Positions 1 to 9,536 are shown, numbered from the stretch's first letter. The stretch is 64,000 nt of DNA from an uncultured Lachnospiraceae bacterium (GCA_937920345.1 CALGVA010000011.1:1-64000); one strand, 5' to 3'. Notes: generated by a model from the sequence alone, not told the origin. Translations and numbers: made by a program.

Positions 1-7
1 ATGGTAT

Positions 8-50
8 AGTTATACTTAGGCTGCGTTCTTTGCAGCGTTAGTATAACTCC
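8..50 (-). other. Leader hairpin at the window edge
   Basis: The arms AGTTATACT and AGTATAACT enclose an inner GCTGC/GCAGC stem. It lies just downstream of the leftward promoter at 58-86 and has no T-run, so it reads as a 5' leader structure rather than a terminator. Function unknown. Confidence 0.4.
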
Positions 51-57
51 ATGTCCT

Positions 58-86
58 AGTATACAAGATATACTTTCCCCGTGCAA
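58..86 (-). promoter_or_regulatory. Sigma-A type promoter reading out of the window
   Basis: On the minus strand TTGCAC (81-86) and TATACT (58-63) are separated by 17 bp. Transcription would run leftward, off the window edge, so the gene it serves is not visible. The hairpin at 10-49 would lie in the 5' leader of that transcript. Confidence 0.5.
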
Positions 87-150
87 GCACAGAGGCGTCA
101 ATTTTATGAATTATACCAAACAGAGCGAGCCGTAATTCCACAAATTATAA

Positions 151-822
151 TTATGTTTCATCCACGATTTTTCCGTCACTGAGACAAATTGTCCTTGCTG
201 TCTGTTCTGCGATCTTTGCATCATGCGTAATCATAAGAATCGTCATTCCATAATCACGGTTCAGCATTTTAAGTAGCTGCAGCACATTTTCGCCCGATTT
301 CTGATCCAGATTCCCTGTCGGTTCATCACACAGGAGTATTTCCGGCTGATTGATTAATGCTCTTGCAATTGCCGCCCGCTGCTGCTGTCCGCCGCTGATC
401 TGTCCGGGAAGATGGGCGAGACGGTCCGACAGACCAAGAGACTCTACGATCTGCGCCACTCTTTCTTCATCAGGCTTTTCCCTGGCAATTTCTGCGGGAA
501 GGATAATATTTTCACGCACGGTAAGCTCCGGAATCAGGTTGTACGACTGGAAAATGAAACCAATCGTCTTAAGACGGAAACGTGAAAGCTCCTCATCATT
601 CATGTCAAAAAGATTATTGCCGTGATACAGAACCTTTCCTTCGGTGGGATAATCCAATCCGCCCAGCAGATTGAGCAACGTGGATTTTCCACTGCCGGAT
701 GCCCCCATAACAGACACAAATTCCCCCTTCTCCACAGAAAAGGACACCTGATCCAGCGCCGTAACCACGGCTTCATTCTCGCCGTATTTCTTAGAAAGAT
801 TCTCTGTGCTTAATAATGTCAT
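151..822 (-). CDS. ABC transporter ATP-binding protein (MacB/LolD class)
   Basis: ATPase subunit of a lipoprotein/peptide-type exporter that powers an FtsX-fold permease at the cytoplasmic membrane. At 223 residues it is full length for the class. Walker A is GASGSGKST near residue 40, the signature is SGGQQQR near 143, and Walker B is ILLCDEPTG near 163, followed by the H-loop ITHD. The partner permease lies just upstream on the same strand (945-3875), separated by 122 bp that contain a hairpin repeat. In related Firmicutes such pairs export or detoxify antimicrobial peptides, but the substrate cannot be read from sequence. Confidence 0.92.
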   Translation of the reverse strand: MTLLSTENLSKKYGENEAVVTALDQVSFSVEKGEFVSVMGASGSGKSTLLNLLGGLDYPTEGKVLYHGNNLFDMNDEELSRFRLKTIGFIFQSYNLIPELTVRENIILPAEIAREKPDEERVAQIVESLGLSDRLAHLPGQISGGQQQRAAIARALINQPEILLCDEPTGNLDQKSGENVLQLLKMLNRDYGMTILMITHDAKIAEQTARTICLSDGKIVDET

Positions 823-860
823 ATGCTGTACTTTCCTTTCCTGAGTTTATACATTCTAAT

Positions 861-923
861 CTCCATTTCGCAGACGCTTTAGCGTCGGAGGAATCGCAAG
901 CCGAATATCAGATTCGGCTCTGC
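861..923 (-). repeat. Hairpin repeat, copy A
   Basis: A block of about 63 bp, nearly identical to 25483-25545. It has two stems (GCCGAAT/ATTCGGC and GACGC/GCGTC) joined by a linker containing GCGA, and ends in AATGGAGA. It lies between the FtsX permease gene and its ATPase gene, so it is transcribed in the operon leader of the ATPase. Confidence 0.85.
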
Positions 924-944
924 TTTTTCATTTGCTGCGATGTA

Positions 945-3875
945 CTAAAAATCATCCGTCCGGATACCGTCCACAATGTTCGCTTTCTGTATCTGCCCAA
1001 GCGGTGCCACTGCAACGGCGATATTAAGCAGTACCAGACACAAGAATGCCACCGCCATAATGAGGGGAAGCGGCTGCTTCCATATTTCAATAAAAAGAGG
1101 AAAACGCATCGCCCAGTTTAAGATATGAGTTCCATTGTCTGCCAAACTGCTGGTATTGTGACCCAGTTCAAACACATAATACCACGCATAACGCTTGACC
1201 AGGTCAAAAACAGTAACCGGCAGCAGAGAGGTCACCACCGCCCACAGCGGGCATAGAAACAGTTCACGGATATGGCTGACCACCAATGCCTTTTTATTGA
1301 TCCCGACAGCACGCAGAATCTGCAGGTTCCGCATATTCCTGTTGACCGCAAAATGATAGGCGTTTATCATGCCGAAGCACCCCGTAAAAATGACAAGAAG
1401 GATCATGGACGCAAAGAGAATCAGATTGGAACGGTCAGTTCTTGCTATCCTTCTTTTCACATCCATTTTTGAAACGCTGTCCATCTTACCGCTTGTCCCG
1501 ATGATTCTATACCACAGAAATTCAAAGCGGTCCACGTCTGCGTCCGGCGTAAGATTCACATATACGTCCGTGTAGCGCTGATCCGGCAGACCCCACACAG
1601 AAAGCGCATCGGTACAGCACATAATTCCATACCCCGACGAAATATATCCCGAATGTGTATCATTAAACACATAGCTCTCGGCGTCAAGCATGTTCTTCAA
1701 ATTTTCATCATCAATATACAGAACAGCGCATACCTGCGCTTTAGATACCACCTTAGTACCAAAAGAATACCCTTCTGCATCGGTCACGGTTTTGTCCGTA
1801 TAGTCATAATAAAACGCAGGACCGTAGCCTTCAGGCATCGTATTCTGTGAAAAATCCCATGCTTCCACGTAAGGATCCTGTATGACTACATCGGTGAGGG
1901 AAACAAGGTCGCCCACCAGAAAGGGATTGGACAGTTCTGCCTCCGGATACTCCACAATCACTATTTTACTGCCATCCGCCAGCCCTTCCATGTCCAGTTC
2001 ACCCTCTCTTACGTATGGAGCAAGGCTTTGCAGGAAATCCCTGTCTGCCGCAGTGCCGGGAACTCTGTAAAGAAGGTCGTCCGGGGCATATCCCTGAGCC
2101 GCCTTTGATTTGTCGTAGAGTTCCTGCAGAAATTCATTTTGATGATTATTTTCTATATTGAGGGGTGACAGGGCGTCCTTTTGCTTTTCGGAAAGATTGC
2201 TGCCATCGCAAAATACTTTCAGTCCGGGAAGCTTGATCACTCCCTTGATTGACGCAACATCCTCACTGGCGGCAAGCACGTCCATGTCCTCTGCCGAGAT
2301 GCCTTCGTGGTGGCGGTTAAACAATACGTTTCCCCACATAGTATCATAGATATCCTTTCTCGCTACATAATCGGCGCCTGTGCTTTCCGATACAGCAAGC
2401 TGCTCATACAACATGACATTGTCACTGTCAGCCTTACCCATCATGAAAGCAGCCCCGAAGACAAATGTCCAGCCGGTAATAAAGATCAAAAAAGTCACCG
2501 GCCGGTTACCGCTCAGTTTCCTTCCTGTAACTTTGCAAAGGATTCTGCCGTAGGGTGAGCATTTGTCACGGCGAGCGGATGGCATTTCTGCTTTTTCAGG
2601 AGACAACATTTCATTCGGAGATAACCGCACAGAGAAAAATACTGGAGCGGCCAGCGCCACAGAAGAAAAAAGAAAACCAAGTAACCAGGGCCAGACATAA
2701 GGACTTAAGCTGATTGCCTGTGCAATCGGGTGGGCACCAAAAGCACTGTACACATACGTATCGCTGACCGTATTACAAATATGCAGATAAACCAGATAGA
2801 AAATAATACCCGACACATATCCCGCTGCCACGCCAACAACATCAAAGAAAAATGCTTCTCCCAGAAGCCTTTTCCGCACCTCCCTTATGGACATTCCCAT
2901 GCTCCTGTACAATCCGAATTGCCGACGCCGTTCCTTCATGGCATCTGCCATGACCGCATATACGGAGATAAAGGACACCAGCAGGACAATTCCCAGGAAG
3001 ACGGGAATCAGAATGGAAGAATAGAAATCATTATAGGATAATTCCGCTCTGGCGTACAGTTCGTTTTGCGTCCAGGCAACCACACCTGCTATGCTTCTCA
3101 AACTTCCCAGTCTGTTTGGTATCTGATACCATGTCTCTATCCCCTGTTCCGCCAGTTCGATTGCTACACATTCCTTTTTAAGACTTGGTATGGCATCAGG
3201 CGTACAGCAGATCATAGCGGTCATAGAACAGTCCGCCGGCAGATCCTCTGCGCAGAAGAAAATTTCCGGCAGATTCGTATCTCCCTCTGAAAAATCGTGT
3301 CTGGCACCCGCTGTGACAGAGGAGCCCTCCAGAGAACGAATTTCACCAAAATCACTATCTGCTTCATTTAAAATACCGACAATCGTAAATTCCCGCTCGC
3401 CGGCATAATTCCCCAGCACATCATACAACTTTAACGTAAAATGATTGCCTAAAACCGGGGCAACGCTGAGCGTATGAAAGGTCTCACGATAGCCGCAAAC
3501 CTCGCCGGACGCAACAGGATATCTGCCGCCCTTCTCCGGAGCATAGTGAAACATCCCCTGCGCCTGTTCGGTGTCGAAAGCCCCAAAAGGAACCGCCTTG
3601 CTGTATTGTGTCTGGCACAGGCCGCCATTCAAAATGATACCATATTCCGCGACTTGCTCATTCTGTGCAAGCGTCTCCAACTGTTCTTCTTCAATCGGAA
3701 GGGTCACGAGGTCATAATTGCCGCAAGCATTTAATAACTTTTCGATATTCCCCTGACTGGCTGAGCGCGCAAGAAACACGCCGATCGTCATCGCCATCGT
3801 ACTTACCATGATCGTCCCAAGAAGTACCATCACCCGTCTTTTATGATGCAGCCAGTATTTCGCTGATATGTTCAT
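945..3875 (-). CDS. FtsX-like ABC transporter permease
   Basis: Large membrane subunit (976 residues) working with the ATPase at 151-822. The N-terminus has a transmembrane helix (VMVLLGTIMVSTMAMTIG), then a long extracytoplasmic domain, then a three-helix FtsX block from about residue 290 (SSILIPVFLGIVLLVSFISV) with the typical cytoplasmic loop MKERRRQFGLYRSMGMS. A second extracytoplasmic region and a C-terminal FtsX block (NLQILRAVGINKKAL) follow. This two-block layout is usual for MacB/BceB/YknZ-like permeases. The start at 3875 is chosen because GGAGG lies 8 bp upstream; an ATG nine codons earlier lacks a site. It follows hflX by about 30 bp. Confidence 0.9.
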   Translation of the reverse strand: MNISAKYWLHHKRRVMVLLGTIMVSTMAMTIGVFLARSASQGNIEKLLNACGNYDLVTLPIEEEQLETLAQNEQVAEYGIILNGGLCQTQYSKAVPFGAFDTEQAQGMFHYAPEKGGRYPVASGEVCGYRETFHTLSVAPVLGNHFTLKLYDVLGNYAGEREFTIVGILNEADSDFGEIRSLEGSSVTAGARHDFSEGDTNLPEIFFCAEDLPADCSMTAMICCTPDAIPSLKKECVAIELAEQGIETWYQIPNRLGSLRSIAGVVAWTQNELYARAELSYNDFYSSILIPVFLGIVLLVSFISVYAVMADAMKERRRQFGLYRSMGMSIREVRKRLLGEAFFFDVVGVAAGYVSGIIFYLVYLHICNTVSDTYVYSAFGAHPIAQAISLSPYVWPWLLGFLFSSVALAAPVFFSVRLSPNEMLSPEKAEMPSARRDKCSPYGRILCKVTGRKLSGNRPVTFLIFITGWTFVFGAAFMMGKADSDNVMLYEQLAVSESTGADYVARKDIYDTMWGNVLFNRHHEGISAEDMDVLAASEDVASIKGVIKLPGLKVFCDGSNLSEKQKDALSPLNIENNHQNEFLQELYDKSKAAQGYAPDDLLYRVPGTAADRDFLQSLAPYVREGELDMEGLADGSKIVIVEYPEAELSNPFLVGDLVSLTDVVIQDPYVEAWDFSQNTMPEGYGPAFYYDYTDKTVTDAEGYSFGTKVVSKAQVCAVLYIDDENLKNMLDAESYVFNDTHSGYISSGYGIMCCTDALSVWGLPDQRYTDVYVNLTPDADVDRFEFLWYRIIGTSGKMDSVSKMDVKRRIARTDRSNLILFASMILLVIFTGCFGMINAYHFAVNRNMRNLQILRAVGINKKALVVSHIRELFLCPLWAVVTSLLPVTVFDLVKRYAWYYVFELGHNTSSLADNGTHILNWAMRFPLFIEIWKQPLPLIMAVAFLCLVLLNIAVAVAPLGQIQKANIVDGIRTDDF

Positions 3876-3907
3876 AAAACAATCCTCCGAAATGTTTTTC
3901 ATTCACG

Positions 3908-5227
3908 CTAACCATGCGAAACAACATACTTCTCATAATACCCGTAATCCTCCGACCGGCAGTTCACTCTCATTCGCACGCCCTCTTCCAGATACTCCGT
4001 CTCAGACACTACCCCGTTCTCATTCAAATAAGACACCGCCCTGCCGTCTGTGTAAGGAATCAGCATCGTACACTCCCTGTATCCACCGGCCAGTTTCTTT
4101 TCAATCAGGCGAATCAGTTCTTCCATCCCGATCCGATCTTTTGCCGACAGATAGATACTGCTCTCCGACATAATGGGAAGCTGCGACTTCAACTGCTCTG
4201 GTTCGATGCCGGCCAGTCCCGGTATGTCATCGGGTGAGACCAGGTCTGCCTTGTTATAAACATAGAGCATGGGAATCCCCTCCGCGCCAAGTTCCTTCAG
4301 CGTCCGATTGGTAACGGCAATATGTTCCCTGTAATGTGGGTCACTGTAGTCCACCACCTGCAGCAGAATATCCGCCTCTCTCGCTTCCTCCAGCGTAGAG
4401 TGGAAAGCCTCCACCAGATGATGCGGCAGCTTATGGATAAAGCCCACCGTATCCGACAGCAGAAATGCATGGTGGTTCTCCGGTTCGATCTTACGCACCG
4501 TAGTGTCCAGCGTGGCAAACAGCATATCCTTCTCCATCACTTTCTTCTCTTCCACATCCACTTCATCGCTGCCGTATAAGTCTAACATCGCATTCAATAA
4601 TGTGGACTTACCTGCGTTCGTATATCCTACCAGCGCGACCCTGGGCATACCCGATCCCGCACGGCGCTTGCGCTGGGTCATCCGTTCCGCACTCACATCT
4701 TTCAGTTCTCTGCGAAGCTCCGTCAGACGCTTTTCCAAAACACGACGGTCCAGTTCCAGCTTCTTCTCACCGGCACCCTTGTTGCTCAGTGCACCGCTGC
4801 CGCCGCCCTGTCTGCTGAGCGCCGCATGAAGTCCCACCAGTCTGGGCAGCATGTACTGCAGCCTGGCCACCTCCACCTGCAGCTTCGCTTCCCTTGACCG
4901 CGCTCTACTTGCAAAAATATCAAGAATCAAGGTACTCCTGTCCAGTACCGGTTTATCCAGACGCTCCTGCAGATTACGAAGCTGCATGGGCGAAAGCGAA
5001 TTGTCGAATATAATCACGTCCGCATCGCAGTCCAACGCCAGTTCCCTCACTTCGTCCACCTTGCCCGTGCCGATGTAGAATGCCTTGTGCACTTCCGGCA
5101 GCGTCTGCTCCGCCATCCCCGCTACTTCCATATCGCACGCCTGTGCCAGCGCGCCCAGTTCCTCTAAAGAGAGCAGATAATCCTCTCCGTCATTTAAGTT
5201 CACTCCTACTAAAAATGCTTTTTCCAT
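3908..5227 (-). CDS. hflX: GTPase HflX
   Basis: Ribosome-associated GTPase of the OBG-HflX family, which splits stalled or heat-damaged 70S ribosomes; some relatives protect against macrolides and lincosamides. The N-terminal HflX domain (GTGKVDEV, FDNSLSPMQLRNL) is followed by a glycine-rich linker (RQGGGSGALSNKGAGEKKLE) and a G domain with G1 GYTNAGKST, G3 DTVG and G4 NKAD. The start MEKAFLVGV is preceded by AAAGGA; the 23 extra in-frame codons upstream lack a site. About 440 residues is slightly longer than typical. Its position beside an erm-type gene may be functionally relevant, which is inference. Confidence 0.95.
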   Translation of the reverse strand: MEKAFLVGVNLNDGEDYLLSLEELGALAQACDMEVAGMAEQTLPEVHKAFYIGTGKVDEVRELALDCDADVIIFDNSLSPMQLRNLQERLDKPVLDRSTLILDIFASRARSREAKLQVEVARLQYMLPRLVGLHAALSRQGGGSGALSNKGAGEKKLELDRRVLEKRLTELRRELKDVSAERMTQRKRRAGSGMPRVALVGYTNAGKSTLLNAMLDLYGSDEVDVEEKKVMEKDMLFATLDTTVRKIEPENHHAFLLSDTVGFIHKLPHHLVEAFHSTLEEAREADILLQVVDYSDPHYREHIAVTNRTLKELGAEGIPMLYVYNKADLVSPDDIPGLAGIEPEQLKSQLPIMSESSIYLSAKDRIGMEELIRLIEKKLAGGYRECTMLIPYTDGRAVSYLNENGVVSETEYLEEGVRMRVNCRSEDYGYYEKYVVSHG

Positions 5228-5340
5228 ATATAAAATATTCCTTTCATTTTCCCATGATATATTATATTTTCCGTGTCCTTCATCAAACAGATACACACCT
5301 GCATATCTGACAAAACTGCCTGAAATTTATTCGTATTACC

Positions 5341-5369
5341 ATTTTATCACACCTTCTTTTTTACAACAA
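5341..5369 (-). promoter_or_regulatory. Promoter of hflX
   Basis: TTGTTG (5364-5369) and TAAAAT (5341-5346) on the minus strand with 17 bp spacing, about 110 bp upstream of the hflX start. Confidence 0.5.
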
Positions 5370-5391
5370 CAACGAACGAAATTATGTTTTG

Positions 5392-6234
5392 TTAGTCCAA
5401 CTGTTTCCCATGATTTAACGTTCTTTGATACCATCGAAACAAACAAAGCCACTGGATATACAGTGTGACCCCGTCTTCATGGGCGTGAGGCAGTCCTGCC
5501 TCCTTCAGCGCCACCGAGACCTGTCTTTTGGTAAGAAGTGCACCCTTACCGCATATGCCGTATTTCATCGACTGCTCGATAAACTTCTGGAATGCATGGT
5601 ATTCGCTTCTCGTGAGATCCGGCGCTGCTCTTTTCGCAAAATGTACCAGCACGGACTCCACCGCCGGCATCGGATGAAAATCCTCCCTGTGGAAATGATA
5701 GACGATTTTCATATTCCAGCTTACCTTGAGCAGCAAGGACTTCTTGGTCTCCTTCGGAATCCCCAGGAATCTCTTTGCCGCGCCTTTCTCCATCACCAGC
5801 CACATCTCTGCCGGCGTATTCGGCGCCTGCGTCAGTTTCTCGATAATCTGTGTCGTGATAAAATAGGGTATATTGGCAAAAACCCTGTACGTTCCCTTTG
5901 CCGGCAGATCATATTTCAAGAAATCTCCATGTATTAATTTTAAGTTGGAAAACTGCGAAAGTCGTCTTCCCGCGCTCTCATACAGTCTGCGGTCAATTTC
6001 CACGGAGCAGACCTTACCGGCACTCCGGCACAACGCCTCCGTCAGATGTCCCTTTCCCGTTCCGATCTCAAGAACCGTGTCCTCTGGCTGAAAACCTGCA
6101 AAACCTATGATCCTGTGAATCAGTTTTGTATTTGTAATAAAGTTCTGTGAATTCGTCACATTTTTATGAGATAAATCTACAGCAGATGATCTTTTCCTGC
6201 CATCATGTTTCGGGTATCGCCTGCTTTTTTTCAT
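5392..6234 (-). CDS. erm: Erm-family 23S rRNA (adenine-N6) methyltransferase
   Basis: SAM-dependent methyltransferase expected to methylate A2058 of 23S rRNA and give macrolide-lincosamide-streptogramin B resistance. The N-terminal KNVTNSQNFITN matches the Erm opening, SAM motif I is VLEIGTGKGHLTEAL, and the catalytic motif IV is NIPYFITTQII. NIPY favours Erm over KsgA/RsmA, which usually has NLPY. The C-terminus (YIQWLCLFRWY) also resembles Erm proteins. A basic stretch precedes the core. The start at 6234 is set by AAGGAGG 6 bp upstream; a GTG 25 codons earlier overlaps the leader terminator. The long structured leader supports inducible control. A KsgA-like paralogue is the alternative. 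Confidence 0.82.
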   Translation of the reverse strand: MKKSRRYPKHDGRKRSSAVDLSHKNVTNSQNFITNTKLIHRIIGFAGFQPEDTVLEIGTGKGHLTEALCRSAGKVCSVEIDRRLYESAGRRLSQFSNLKLIHGDFLKYDLPAKGTYRVFANIPYFITTQIIEKLTQAPNTPAEMWLVMEKGAAKRFLGIPKETKKSLLLKVSWNMKIVYHFHREDFHPMPAVESVLVHFAKRAAPDLTRSEYHAFQKFIEQSMKYGICGKGALLTKRQVSVALKEAGLPHAHEDGVTLYIQWLCLFRWYQRTLNHGKQLD

Positions 6235-6293
6235 AGCGTGCCTCCTTCTTATCTTGTGCTCACCGATCTGTTTTAAACCGGGAAGAAAGGACA

Positions 6294-6335
6294 ATAAAAA
6301 AGCAGGCACAACTCCCGAAACGGAATTTTCCTGCT
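6294..6335 (-). terminator. Intrinsic terminator inside the erm leader
   Basis: On the minus strand AGCAGG and CCTGCT form the base of a hairpin with a further partly paired inner arm, followed directly by seven T. It lies about 60 bp before the erm start codon and well after the promoter, so it would stop transcription prematurely unless an alternative fold forms. Confidence 0.7.
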
Positions 6336-6402
6336 AAAACGATACACTAAGGCAGACGGTACAGATACGACTGGCGTCACATCTGTCCGATCGGCATATG
6401 GC

Positions 6403-6501
6403 AATTTTTATTCGCACGCAAAAAAATCCCATCTACATGAGACCATATATCTGCTTTTCTACTGCCCCTGTCTGCGGGTGCGAGCACAACGAATAAAAAT
6501 T
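6403..6501 (-). promoter_or_regulatory. Long-range stem in the erm leader
   Basis: Perfect 12-bp inverted arms at 6403-6414 (AATTTTTATTCG) and 6490-6501 (CGAATAAAAATT) bracket the leader. The promoter-distal arm overlaps the last codons and stop of the 12-codon mini-ORF at 6408-6446. A ribosome stalled on that ORF would therefore block pairing of this arm. Regulation by this route is inference. Confidence 0.55.
6408..6446 (-). CDS. Putative erm leader peptide (12 residues)
   Basis: A short frame encoding MVSCRWDFFACE lies between the erm promoter and the terminator. Erm genes are often controlled by drug-dependent ribosome stalling on such leader peptides. No clear Shine-Dalgarno sequence precedes it, so translation is uncertain. 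Its 3' end overlaps one arm of the 12-bp leader stem. Confidence 0.4.
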   Translation of the reverse strand: MVSCRWDFFACE

Positions 6502-6557
6502 CCCACGCCTGAAGCCACCTTTCTGCTTTGTGTTTGCTATTCTCTATAAACACGCTA

Positions 6558-6587
6558 ACTATAACACACTTACTCTTTGATTGTCAA
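6558..6587 (-). promoter_or_regulatory. Promoter of the erm transcript
   Basis: TTGACA (6582-6587) and TATAGT (6558-6563) with 18 bp spacing on the minus strand. The predicted start near 6550 gives a leader of about 315 nt ahead of erm, far longer than translation initiation requires. Confidence 0.75.
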
Positions 6588-6831
6588 TTTTGAATTTTGA
6601 CGGGTGCTGCTGCCGATTATCCTGTAACATCTATTTGTCATATCTGAATTTCTCCATTCTTCAGGCAATCTTGTAAGAGGCGCGGCATAAATTCTACTAT
6701 TGGTTGAAATTACAGACAAATCTAACCGACATGGTTATAGTTTTTTCTAATTCCATATAGTATAGTTAATTCAAAGATTATATTTGCGCATGCAGGCAAA
6801 AACCAAAGCACAAGAAAGCACGAGGGAGTAT

Positions 6832-7680
6832 ATGAATACCGAATGCCGCCATTCCATTATGAAAACACTATATGTCACAGATTTAGACGGAACATTAATG
6901 CGGGATGACAAGACCATTTCAAAGGAAAGTGTCACCATATTGAACCACCTGCTCGCCCAAGGCATCTTTCTTACATATGCAACCGCAAGATCGCTTGGCT
7001 CTGCTTCTGAAATCACAAAAGATATATCTTTTAATCTGCCTGTCATTATCCGTAACGGAACGATTCTTGCCGATCCGCAATCCGGAAAAGAAATCGAAAT
7101 CTCCATGTTTGGAGAAGAATTACAGCACATCAGGCAGGCTTTGGCTGACACCGCCATCCCCGGATTTGCAACTGCCTATTTCGGTTCAAAGGAAGTAAAA
7201 TTATGCTTAACAGGAAGAATGAATGAAGGCTTTCAGGATTACCTGCAAAGCCATTCTGCGGACAGGCGGATTCATATGGTGGATACAGAAGAGCAGCTGT
7301 ACGAAGGCAAAACATGCTATTTTACATTGATTGCCCCCAAAAATGAATTGCAGCCCCTCTATGAACGCGTCAAACATATCAAAAACATTAACTGCATTTT
7401 TCAGCAGGATAAATACAGACCGGAATACTGGTTAGAACTGTGTCCGGGGAATGCGACAAAAGCAACAGCCATTCAGAGAGTCAGCAAGTTATGCGGCTGT
7501 CAGAAGGTCGTGGTATTTGGCGATTCGGCAAATGATATTCCCATGTTTCAAATGGCGGATGAAGCATATGCCGTCCAGAATGCGATTGATGAATTAAAAG
7601 GAATTGCCACGGAGGTCATTGCAGGCAACAATACTGACGGCGTAGCAAAATGGCTGGCGGCACACACAACAATCTTGTGA
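6832..7680 (+). CDS. HAD-superfamily Cof-type phosphatase
   Basis: Cytosolic phosphatase of the Cof/YidA-like HAD IIB group, typically acting on sugar phosphates or flavin/pyridoxal phosphates; the substrate here is unknown. Motif I is VTDLDGTLM with the nucleophilic Asp, motif II the Thr in YATARS, a Lys lies in GNATKATAI, and motif IV is FGDSANDIPMF. The start at 6832 follows GAGG with 6 bp spacing; MKTLYVTDLD at 6859 is a possible alternative. At 282 residues the length is normal. It is monocistronic, converging on the glycosidase operon. Confidence 0.88.
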   Translation: MNTECRHSIMKTLYVTDLDGTLMRDDKTISKESVTILNHLLAQGIFLTYATARSLGSASEITKDISFNLPVIIRNGTILADPQSGKEIEISMFGEELQHIRQALADTAIPGFATAYFGSKEVKLCLTGRMNEGFQDYLQSHSADRRIHMVDTEEQLYEGKTCYFTLIAPKNELQPLYERVKHIKNINCIFQQDKYRPEYWLELCPGNATKATAIQRVSKLCGCQKVVVFGDSANDIPMFQMADEAYAVQNAIDELKGIATEVIAGNNTDGVAKWLAAHTTIL

Positions 7681-7694
7681 GAAAACCAGACATC

Positions 7695-7736
7695 AGAAAA
7701 GCAACCACACCCGCCAGAAGTGATAGTCGCTTTTCT
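7695..7736. terminator. Possible bidirectional terminator
   Basis: Arms AGAAAAGC and GCTTTTCT surround a 26-nt loop between the convergent HAD and glycosidase genes. The A/T-rich arms could supply a U-tract in either direction. The large loop makes it weak. Confidence 0.35.
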
Positions 7737-7775
7737 AACAAATAACTCATAGCTAAGTTGAACCAAGTCCTTATG

Positions 7776-9536
7776 CTACGCAGAAGTATCCCCAAATAGC
7801 GTTTTTATCTGCTCCAACGGAAACTTCGGCGTTCTGTCGGCATACAGCAGTCCGTTGGTTTCCTGCTCCACGTCCGTCAGCTGCGTATAACAATAGCCGC
7901 TCAAGTACGGCAGCTTTCGTACCACTTGTAAGATGCCTTCTATTTTCTCCTTCAGCACTCCGGCGTCCCTTGCCTTCTCATGATACCCCCAGGATTCCCG
8001 TCTGCCGTCCTCTAGGGCGATTCCCCCGAATTCCGATAACAGTACAGGCTCATCCGTATACACAAAATCCTCGCTGCAGATCATTTTACCCACCGCCGTA
8101 TACGCCATCAATTCTTCTTTGCATGCATAGACCGCGTGCAGTTTTGCCGGGTCATCCTCATAATCATGAATGCCGATCATATCCGTCTGCACTGCCTCCC
8201 AGCCGTCGTTCGTGCTTACCAGCCGTCCGGCGTCCAGCGCCTTGGTCAGAAAATACATGCTTTTGGCAAAGGCCTGCTGCGCTTTATCCCACAGCACATC
8301 CCGGATGCCCCAGCTTTCGTTAAAAGGAACCCATGCGATGATACAGGGATGGTTGTAATCCCTTTCTATCATCTCGGTATATTCCTGTGTAAAACTCTGT
8401 ATGCCGTCCTCGCTGAAGGCATAAAACGAGGGCATTTCCTCCCACACCAGCATACCCATGCGGTCCGCGTAATATAAAAACCGGGGGTCCTCTATTTTCT
8501 GATGTTTGCGCACGCCGTTAAAGCCCATATCCCGGACCAGCTTCAGATCCCGCATAAGCGCCTGCGCGTCCGGCGGCGTCATCAGGGATTCCTGCCAGTA
8601 TCCCTGATCCAGTACGAGCCGCTGATACAACGGATAATGATTCAGATAAATGCGGCTCCCTTTTCTCTCGATCTTGCGCATGCCGAAATATGTTTCGACC
8701 CGGTCCTGCAGTTTATCGTTTTGATATACCTCCAGTACCAGTTCATATAGATTGGGCTGTCCGGGTTCCCACAGATGGATCTTATTATCGATCGGATCTT
8801 CGTTTTCTACAGAGAATATCGCTCTTTCTCTGCAGTTTTGCAGTGCCACCATGCCGTGCTTCTTTTCTTTACCATGAAAGAAAAGTGTCCACACCAGCTT
8901 TCCCTGATCCGGGGGATCTGAAAAACGCAGTTTCATTTCCACCGTCTTCGCATCAATATCCGGCGTGATCCTTGCCTGCTCGATCCGAAGCCCCGGTGTC
9001 ATCTCCAGCCATACATTCTGCCAGATCCCGCTGGTCGCCGTGTACCAGCAGCGGTCTGTCTCCAGATCCCAATGCTGCTTTCCCCTTACCTGCGTAATAT
9101 GATACGGGTCCTGACATGTCACCGTGATACGGATATCCTTCTGATCCCAATCTATGTAGGGTGTGATCTCATGGGAATGAGAGGTGAATCCTCCCTGATG
9201 AGCCCCGACATACTTCCCGTTAACCCAGACGATACAGCTGTAATCCACCGCTCCAAAGTGCAGCCAGATCCGTTTGCCTCTCATTCTCTCCTCTAAGGGC
9301 GCCCGCCGCTCATACCAAAGACAGGTATGCGCCTCTCTGGGCAGATCTATTCCGCTGGCCTTACTCTGGAAGCAAAAAGGAACTTGAATGGTCATAGCAT
9401 AAGCGTGCTCCCGATACCATTCTTCCTCCATGCCTTTTCCGTCATCGTCAAACGCAAACTGCCAGCTTCCATTCAGATCAATCCATTCCTCCCGATACCA
9501 GTCGGGACGGGGACTGTTCTCCCTTTTTTCATTCAT
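7776..9536 (-). CDS. Glycoside hydrolase family 2 enzyme
   Basis: Intracellular retaining glycosidase (586 residues) of the beta-galactosidase/glucuronidase/mannosidase family. It has the GH2 jelly-roll sugar-binding domain (WYREEWIDLNGSWQFAFDDD onward), an Ig-like domain, and a TIM barrel with the acid/base Glu in FNESWG near residue 406 and the likely nucleophile in LLSEFGG near 501. No signal peptide is seen, so it acts on imported oligosaccharides. Its start overlaps the end of the 1292-residue glycosidase gene by 8 bp, indicating translational coupling. Exact sugar specificity cannot be told from sequence. Confidence 0.9.
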   Translation of the reverse strand: MNEKRENSPRPDWYREEWIDLNGSWQFAFDDDGKGMEEEWYREHAYAMTIQVPFCFQSKASGIDLPREAHTCLWYERRAPLEERMRGKRIWLHFGAVDYSCIVWVNGKYVGAHQGGFTSHSHEITPYIDWDQKDIRITVTCQDPYHITQVRGKQHWDLETDRCWYTATSGIWQNVWLEMTPGLRIEQARITPDIDAKTVEMKLRFSDPPDQGKLVWTLFFHGKEKKHGMVALQNCRERAIFSVENEDPIDNKIHLWEPGQPNLYELVLEVYQNDKLQDRVETYFGMRKIERKGSRIYLNHYPLYQRLVLDQGYWQESLMTPPDAQALMRDLKLVRDMGFNGVRKHQKIEDPRFLYYADRMGMLVWEEMPSFYAFSEDGIQSFTQEYTEMIERDYNHPCIIAWVPFNESWGIRDVLWDKAQQAFAKSMYFLTKALDAGRLVSTNDGWEAVQTDMIGIHDYEDDPAKLHAVYACKEELMAYTAVGKMICSEDFVYTDEPVLLSEFGGIALEDGRRESWGYHEKARDAGVLKEKIEGILQVVRKLPYLSGYCYTQLTDVEQETNGLLYADRTPKFPLEQIKTLFGDTSA

